A stretch of 64,000 nucleotides of DNA from DASRAU01 sp035638075 (GTDB taxonomy: Bacteria; Acidobacteriota; Polarisedimenticolia; Gp22-AA2). Where the stretch lies: NCBI GenBank assembly GCA_035638075.1, contig DASRAU010000046.1:1-64000 (forward strand), in the 5' to 3' direction. The translations under genes were made by a program, and so were the position numbers. A model generated the notes under the pieces. That model was given only the letters and a program-made list of their open reading frames with translations, did not search any database and had not been told where the DNA came from. This document shows, in pieces, positions 60,005 through 64,000 of the stretch; position 1 is the stretch's first letter, and every line of letters starts with the position of its first letter.

Positions 60005-60355
60005 ATGCCCATCGCGCTCGACTACTTCCACAAGCCCACCTGAACGTCCTGTCGCAAGGCGAAGAGCCTGCTCGCCGCCCGTGGGGCGGTGCTCAAGGAA
60101 CGGGACCTCGGAAAGAATCCGCTGTCCGAAGACGAGCTGAAGGCGCTGTTCGCCGGGCGTGATCCGCGCGACTTCCTCAATCCGCGCAACGAGCAGTACC
60201 GCGAGCTGAACATGAAGGAGAAGCCGCCTTCCGCCGCGGAAGCGATCCGCCTCATGGCGAAGAACCCCAATCTCATCCGCCGGCCGCTCGTCCTCCGCGG
60301 CAAGCGCATGGTCGCCGGCTTCGACGAAGACGCCCTCAAAGAGCTCACCTCCTAG
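60005..60355 (+). CDS. ArsC/Spx-like thioredoxin-fold protein with TGA at the catalytic cysteine (candidate selenoprotein)
   Basis: From ATG 60005 (GGAG five bases upstream) the frame reads MPIALDYFHKPT, then TGA (60041-60043), then TSCRKAKSLLAARG and on to a normal end at 60355. The full reading is 116 residues, the usual size for ArsC/Spx/YffB-type proteins. Relatives have KPTCTTCRKA at this place, so TGA stands at residue 13, the first and catalytic cysteine of CxxC; Cys16 is intact. The rest shows no damage (NPRNEQYRELNMKEKP, IRRPLVLRGKRMVAGFDEDA). If TGA is read as selenocysteine this is a UxxC redox protein; if not, it is a one-base nonsense mutant. No selenocysteine machinery is in the window. 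It may reduce arsenate or a disulfide. Confidence 0.7.
60041..60091 (+). promoter_or_regulatory. Hairpins after in-frame TGA, bacterial-SECIS-like
   Basis: Two alternative hairpins follow the TGA. The near one has stem GGCGA (60058-60062) with TCGCC (60072-60076) and loop AGAGCCTGC, with G at loop position two, 19 bases after the TGA. The far one has stem CGCCGCCC (60073-60080) with GGGCGGTG (60084-60091) and loop GTG, 37 bases after the TGA. The two stems share bases and exclude each other. Both fall within the usual 16-37 base distance for bacterial SECIS elements. Confidence 0.35.
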
Positions 60356-60386
60356 CCCGTTCCGCAGCGGCTTCGGTCGCCGACAC

Positions 60387-60408
60387 CCGGAGCGGAGCCT
60401 CGCTCCGG
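60387..60408. terminator. Hairpin after the ArsC/Spx-like gene
   Basis: CCGGAGCG (60387-60394), loop GAGCCT and CGCTCCGG (60401-60408) make a perfect 8-bp stem 32 bases after the stop. It has no T-tract, so termination strength is uncertain. Confidence 0.4.
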
Positions 60409-60421
60409 TCAGTGCGATCCC

Positions 60422-60493
60422 GACAGGCCGATCGGGAAAAGAACCCGCCCCAGGCGGAAAGCCGCGCATGGTCCGTCTTGCGTCCCGGCGGTA
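60422..60493 (+). repeat. Duplicated leader block, copy A (before the M48 gene)
   Basis: The block aligns without gaps to 62152-62223 at about 62% identity. Conserved islands are GACAGGC then TCGGGAAA (60422-60439), CGCGCATGG (60463-60471) and CGGTA (60489-60493). It ends 43 bases before the M48 start codon, consistent with a shared promoter or regulator site. Confidence 0.55.
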
Positions 60494-60536
60494 GAAATCT
60501 CCTTCATGTCGTTCGTTCTCTGAAGGAGGACCTGCG

Positions 60537-62099
60537 ATGTTCAAAGCCGTGACCGCACGGCACCCCGCAAAACGCCGGAGTGTTCGGCGCCCGGCCGGGT
60601 GCCTGCTCGCGATCGTGCTCGTGGCCGGAAGCACCGCCGTTGCCGAGACCCGCATCAAACCCGGATTCAACCTGTTCTCGGTGCAGCAGGACGTCGAGAT
60701 CGGCCGGCAGTCGGCCGAGGAAGCGGAACGCCAGCTGCCCATCCTGAACAGCCCGGCCGCCCAGGACTACCTCACCGCGGTCGGCAAGCGGCTCGCCGCC
60801 GCGGCGCCGGGAGCGAAGTACCCATACCAGTTCAAGATCGTCAACACGTCCGACATCAACGCCTTCGCGCTGCCCGGCGGATTCATGTACGTGAACCGCG
60901 GGCTCATCGAAGCCGCGAAGTCCGAGGGCCAGCTCGCCGGCGTCATGGCGCACGAGATGGGCCACGTCGCGCTGCGGCACGGGACCAACCAGGCCTCGAA
61001 GGCGTATCTCGGCCAGATGGGACTGGGGGTGATGTCCGGGCTGCTCGGCAGGAACTCCGACACGACCGCGAAGGCCATTGGCGCCGTGGGCGGATTCGGC
61101 CTGAACACCCTGTTCCTCAAGTTCAGCCGCACCGATGAAAGCCAGGCCGACGTGGTGGGCGCGCAGATGATGGCGCACGCCGGCTACGACCCGCAGGACA
61201 TGGTCTCCTTCTTCGAGATGCTCAACGCCCAGCAGAAGAAGGAGCCGGGCAAGGTGGCGCGCTTCTTCTCCTCGCATCCCCCTCCCGCGGATCGCGCTGC
61301 CAGGATCCGGGACGAGATGCGGGAGCTGTCGGTCCGGCCGACCGCGCCGGTGGGGGGATTCCGGCAGGCGCGCGCCGAGCTCCAGGGGCTGCCCGCCGCG
61401 AAGTCGATGCAGGAGATCGCCCAGGCGACGCCCTCGCCGACCCCGGGTCCGGCGCCGGATTCGACCACCGGCCGCCGGGGAGGTGTCACCGAGGTCCGCG
61501 TGGAGCGCCCTTCCGCGACCTATCGCACCTTCGAGCAGCGGGCCGGCTTCTTCCGCATCGACGTTCCGGACAACTGGGTCGCCCACGAGCCCGCGAACGG
61601 CTACGGCGTGACGCTGGCTCCGGAAGGCGGCCTCGTGGACTCCGGCCATCAGGAAAAGAGCCTGGTCTACGGGGTGATCGTCAACCACTACGACCCGATC
61701 GACCGCGATGTCGACCGCTTCGGGAACCGCGGGTCCACGGGATTCGGACCCGCCTTCATCGAGCGGGACGGCCGGCTCGTCAGCGGCACGCATCTCGCCC
61801 AGGCGACCGACGACCTCGTCGCGCAGATTCTCCGCTCGAATCCGAATCTCGAGACGGTCCCGGGCTCGCAGCGCACCGACACGATCAGCGGAAGCGCGGC
61901 GCTCTCGCTCGTCCTGTCGGGGCGATCGCCGATCACCGGGGACGAAGAGCGGGTCACGCTGTTCACGCGCGAGCTGACCGACGACGACGTGATCTACGCG
62001 ATGGTCATCGCCCCGGGACGCGATTACCACCAGCTCTCAGGGACGTTCAACCACATGCTCGACAGCCTGGATGTCAACGATCGAGCGGTTCACCCGTAG
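60537..62099 (+). CDS. M48-family metallopeptidase, exported (BepA/YfgC-like)
   Basis: The 520-residue precursor has a signal peptide (to about residue 36) and an M48 peptidase domain (about 45-265). H139-E140-x-x-H143 lies in MAHEMGHVALRHGTN, with a later glutamate in SRTDESQADVVGAQMM and FFSSHPPPADRAARI. M48 enzymes of this type degrade or help assemble outer-membrane proteins in the periplasm. A second C-terminal domain (about 330-515, YRTFEQRAGFFRIDVPDNWV) is of unknown role. GAAGGAGGA precedes the ATG. It shares an upstream sequence block with the BON lipoprotein gene that follows. Confidence 0.9.
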   Translation: MFKAVTARHPAKRRSVRRPAGCLLAIVLVAGSTAVAETRIKPGFNLFSVQQDVEIGRQSAEEAERQLPILNSPAAQDYLTAVGKRLAAAAPGAKYPYQFKIVNTSDINAFALPGGFMYVNRGLIEAAKSEGQLAGVMAHEMGHVALRHGTNQASKAYLGQMGLGVMSGLLGRNSDTTAKAIGAVGGFGLNTLFLKFSRTDESQADVVGAQMMAHAGYDPQDMVSFFEMLNAQQKKEPGKVARFFSSHPPPADRAARIRDEMRELSVRPTAPVGGFRQARAELQGLPAAKSMQEIAQATPSPTPGPAPDSTTGRRGGVTEVRVERPSATYRTFEQRAGFFRIDVPDNWVAHEPANGYGVTLAPEGGLVDSGHQEKSLVYGVIVNHYDPIDRDVDRFGNRGSTGFGPAFIERDGRLVSGTHLAQATDDLVAQILRSNPNLETVPGSQRTDTISGSAALSLVLSGRSPITGDEERVTLFTRELTDDDVIYAMVIAPGRDYHQLSGTFNHMLDSLDVNDRAVHP

Positions 62100-62151
62100 T
62101 GGTCGAAAATGGGCCATCCCACGCTTTTTCCAGCCCTGTGGGGAAATCCCG

Positions 62152-62223
62152 GACAGGCGGTTCGGGAAACCAGTCGCGCGAAGCGCGAGCTTCGCGCATG
62201 GGCGGCTCTTCGCGCCGCCGGTA
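62152..62223 (+). repeat. Duplicated leader block, copy B (before the BON gene)
   Basis: This is the second copy of the block at 60422-60493, offset exactly 1730 bases. The islands GACAGGC, TCGGGAAA, CGCGCATGG and CGGTA keep identical spacing while the bases between them differ. It ends 35 bases before the BON start codon. Confidence 0.55.
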
Positions 62224-62258
62224 ATGTCTCGCGCAAGCTCATCGAGGAGGGTGAATCA

Positions 62259-62795
62259 ATGCGCAGACCGAAGACTCTCGTTGCAGGAAGCCTGGTTCTC
62301 GCCGCCGCACTCCTGGGCGCGTGCGCCCAGGCCAAGGACGCGACGGTCTCGGGTTCGGTCAAGACGAAACTCGCCGCGGACAGCCAGGTCAACGCCGGCG
62401 AGATCAAGGTCGACTCCGTCAACGGCGTCGTGACGCTGACCGGCAACATCGACAGCGAGGCCGCCAAGGAACGCGCCCTGCAGATCGCCCGCGACACCAA
62501 GGGCGTGACCCAGGTCAAGGACATGATCTCGGTGCGCGAGAGCGCCCACAGTGGTGACGCCCCCAGCCCGAGCCGCACGATGGGCGAGCGCCTCGACGAC
62601 ACCGCCATCACGTCGCGGGTCAAGAAGAGCCTGCTCGACGATCCCGCCGTGCGCGGGCTCAAGATCGACGTCGACACCCGCGAAGGCGTGGTCTACCTGA
62701 CCGGCTCGATCCCCGGCTCGGCGGAGCGCGAGAAGGCGGTCCAGATCGCCCGCGCCACCGAGGGTGTCCGGGACGTCGAAGCGAACTTCCAATAA
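62259..62795 (+). CDS. Lipoprotein with two BON domains (OsmY-like)
   Basis: The 178-residue precursor has a lipobox, LLGAC, with Cys22 as the lipidated residue. Two BON domains follow (about residues 28-92 and 112-176). Each has the repeated pattern VKTKLAADSQVNAGEIKVDS / VKKSLLDDPAVRGLKIDVDT, then G-V-x-L-T-G. BON domains bind phospholipid or peptidoglycan-linked surfaces, and proteins like OsmY and DolP help keep envelope integrity under stress. GAGGAGGG precedes the ATG. The neighbouring M48 gene and the shared leader suggest joint regulation. Confidence 0.9.
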   Translation: MRRPKTLVAGSLVLAAALLGACAQAKDATVSGSVKTKLAADSQVNAGEIKVDSVNGVVTLTGNIDSEAAKERALQIARDTKGVTQVKDMISVRESAHSGDAPSPSRTMGERLDDTAITSRVKKSLLDDPAVRGLKIDVDTREGVVYLTGSIPGSAEREKAVQIARATEGVRDVEANFQ

Positions 62796-62830
62796 CCGGT
62801 TTCCCCCCGCGGCTTCGGCCGCCTCCCCGG

Positions 62831-62886
62831 CCCCGCGCCGGACGCGCCTGCCCCCCCGCGACGCGTCCGGCGCGGGGTTCCTCTTT
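62831..62886 (+). terminator. Strong rho-independent terminator after the BON gene
   Basis: The left arm CCCCGCGCCGGACGCG (62831-62846) pairs perfectly over 16 bp with 62862-62877 across a 15-base loop. It is followed by the T-rich TTCCTCTTT (62878-62886). This is the best terminator in the window. Confidence 0.8.
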
Positions 62887-62936
62887 GCGGCGCCGGTTCC
62901 CATGCACGCCTGCGGCGCGGGGGTCCTGTGCGCGCG

Positions 62937-62945
62937 TGCTAGAAT
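62937..62945 (+). promoter_or_regulatory. Extended -10 element before trmFO
   Basis: TGCTAGAAT has the TGn extension plus TAGAAT, 22 bases before the ATG. No good -35 lies upstream, as is common for extended -10 promoters. Confidence 0.35.
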
Positions 62946-62967
62946 CCGCGCTCCATCGGGACATTCC

Positions 62968-64000
62968 ATGCAAGCGACGCGCGTCATCATCATCGGCGGA
63001 GGCCTGGCCGGCTCCGAGGCCGCCTGGCAGGCGGCGCGCCGCGGCGTGCGCGTCGAGCTGCACGAAATGCGCCCCGTGCGGCCGACGCCGGTGCACAAGA
63101 CGGGTGACCTGGCCGAGCTGGTCTGCTCCAATTCGCTCAAGTCGAACCTGCTCGACACCGCCTCCGGTCTCCTGAAGGAGGAGATGCGCCGGCTCGACTC
63201 GCTCATCGTGAAGGTCGCCGACCGCGTGAAGGTGCCCGCCGGCGGCGCCCTGGCGGTCGATCGCGACGCCTTCGCGCGCGAGGTGACCGCCGCCGTCGCG
63301 GCCGAGCCGCTCATCCGCCTGGTGCGCGGCGAGGCGACCGGGATCCCCTCCGAAGGCCCGTGCATTCTCGCGACCGGGCCGCTCGCATCCGACGCCATCG
63401 CCGCCGCCATCGCCCGCTTCACCGGATCGGAGTACCTCTACTTCTACGACGCCATCTCCCCCATCGTCGAAGCGGACACCATCGACCGGTCGAAAGTGTT
63501 CACCGCGTCGCGCTATGGCAAGGGCGGCGACGACTACCTGAACTGCCCCCTGACGGCGGAGGAGTACGGGCGCTTCTACGACGCGCTCGTGGGCGCCGCC
63601 GAGGCGCCGTCGCACGACATCGACCGCCCGGCGCACGGCAGGACGCCGTATTTCGAGGGCTGCCTGCCGATCGAGGAGATGGCGCGGCGCGGCCGCGAAA
63701 CTCTCACATTTGGACCGATGAAGCCGGTCGGCCTGGTCGATCCGCGCACCGGCCGCCAGCCCTTCGCCGTCGTGCAGCTCCGGCAGGACACGCTCGCCGG
63801 GGATTTCTACTCGATGGTCGGCTTCCAGAACCACCTGAAGTTCGGCGAGCAGCAGCGGATCTTCCGGATGATCCCGGGGCTCGAGCACGCGGAGTTCCCG
63901 CGCCTCGGGCAGGTGCACCGCAACTCCTACATCAATGCGCCCGCCATCCTGCTGCCGACCTTCCAGGCGCGCCGCCGGCCGGATCTCTTCTTCGCAGGAC
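62968..64000 (+). CDS. trmFO: tRNA (uracil-5-)-methyltransferase TrmFO (3' end outside the window)
   Basis: The first 344 codons of the folate/FAD-dependent enzyme that makes ribothymidine at position 54 of tRNA are present. The FAD-binding start VIIIGGGLAGSEAAWQAARR, ELHEMRPVRPTPVHKTGDLA and LVCSNSLKSNLLDTASGLLK are diagnostic. Later marks are YFEGCLPIEEMARRG (with its conserved Cys) and the GFQNHLKFGEQQRIFRMIPG stretch. Full-length proteins have about 440-460 residues, so roughly a quarter is cut off by the window end. The ATG at 62968 starts directly at the dinucleotide fold. Confidence 0.94.
   Translation, partial: MQATRVIIIGGGLAGSEAAWQAARRGVRVELHEMRPVRPTPVHKTGDLAELVCSNSLKSNLLDTASGLLKEEMRRLDSLIVKVADRVKVPAGGALAVDRDAFAREVTAAVAAEPLIRLVRGEATGIPSEGPCILATGPLASDAIAAAIARFTGSEYLYFYDAISPIVEADTIDRSKVFTASRYGKGGDDYLNCPLTAEEYGRFYDALVGAAEAPSHDIDRPAHGRTPYFEGCLPIEEMARRGRETLTFGPMKPVGLVDPRTGRQPFAVVQLRQDTLAGDFYSMVGFQNHLKFGEQQRIFRMIPGLEHAEFPRLGQVHRNSYINAPAILLPTFQARRRPDLFFAG

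Noticed and set aside
1..64000. tRNA, rRNA, CRISPR arrays, insertion sequences, prophage or att sites
   Set aside because: No conserved tRNA/rRNA segments, regular spacer arrays, transposase or integrase genes were recognised by reading both strands. Short tRNA genes could still be missed without a covariance search.

Overview
The window is uniformly GC-rich bacterial DNA, densely packed, with many 4-base start/stop overlaps. No rRNA, tRNA, CRISPR array or insertion sequence was seen. The gene mix points to a Gram-negative, aerobic heterotroph: outer-membrane barrels, type IV pilin-like proteins, a complete leucine-degradation operon, large secreted peptidases, Asp-box (BNR) and FG-GAP proteins, TPR-CHAT proteins and paired ECF-sigma/anti-sigma genes. 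An acidobacterial lineage is my best guess from this style of gene content; it is inference, with no marker gene to prove it.

Layout. 1-7.2 kb: end of a MarC-family membrane protein, TPR protein, gamma-glutamyltranspeptidase, FHA protein, an HExxH lipoprotein, DNA polymerase IV, a membrane J-like protein and a pilin-like protein. 7.4-11.6 kb: a translationally coupled operon (ECF sigma, zinc-finger anti-sigma, TPR-CHAT peptidase). 11.6-20.5 kb: a BNR-repeat protein, a beta-barrel gene interrupted by an in-frame TGA, then an outer-membrane protein/ZnuA-like/ZnuB-like metal-uptake operon whose permease carries HEAT repeats and which has no ATPase gene. 20.7-24.9 kb: AraC-type regulator, two-subunit molybdenum hydroxylase and a PilZ protein. 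24.9-33.5 kb: subtilase, leucine-catabolism operon, Nudix hydrolase and a Kazal-type inhibitor. 34-45 kb: a second ECF-sigma/anti-sigma pair directly upstream of a 1541-residue secreted metalloprotease, an amidohydrolase, a radical SAM/SPASM protein and an HD-GYP/GAF/GGDEF protein. 45.3-51 kb: a 545-base non-coding region, accD, the in-frame-deleted remnant of an MFS transporter, folC and an FG-GAP protein. 51-64 kb: spermidine-synthase-like membrane/TPR protein, a TPR barrel protein that appears to start at CTG, dprA, topA, an ArsC/Spx-like gene with TGA at the catalytic cysteine, an M48 peptidase, a BON lipoprotein and the start of trmFO.

The most unusual signal is two genes (14529-15722 and 60005-60355) that read as intact single proteins except for one in-frame TGA. 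In the second, TGA sits exactly at the first cysteine of the thioredoxin-fold CxxC motif, giving a UxxC signature, and both TGAs are followed at a suitable distance by a hairpin with G in the first two loop positions. These are candidate selenoproteins; the ArsC/Spx-like one is the stronger. Also notable are a gapless ~72-base leader block repeated in front of the M48 and BON genes, suggesting co-regulation of two envelope proteins, and a possible structured RNA leader upstream of the HD-GYP gene.
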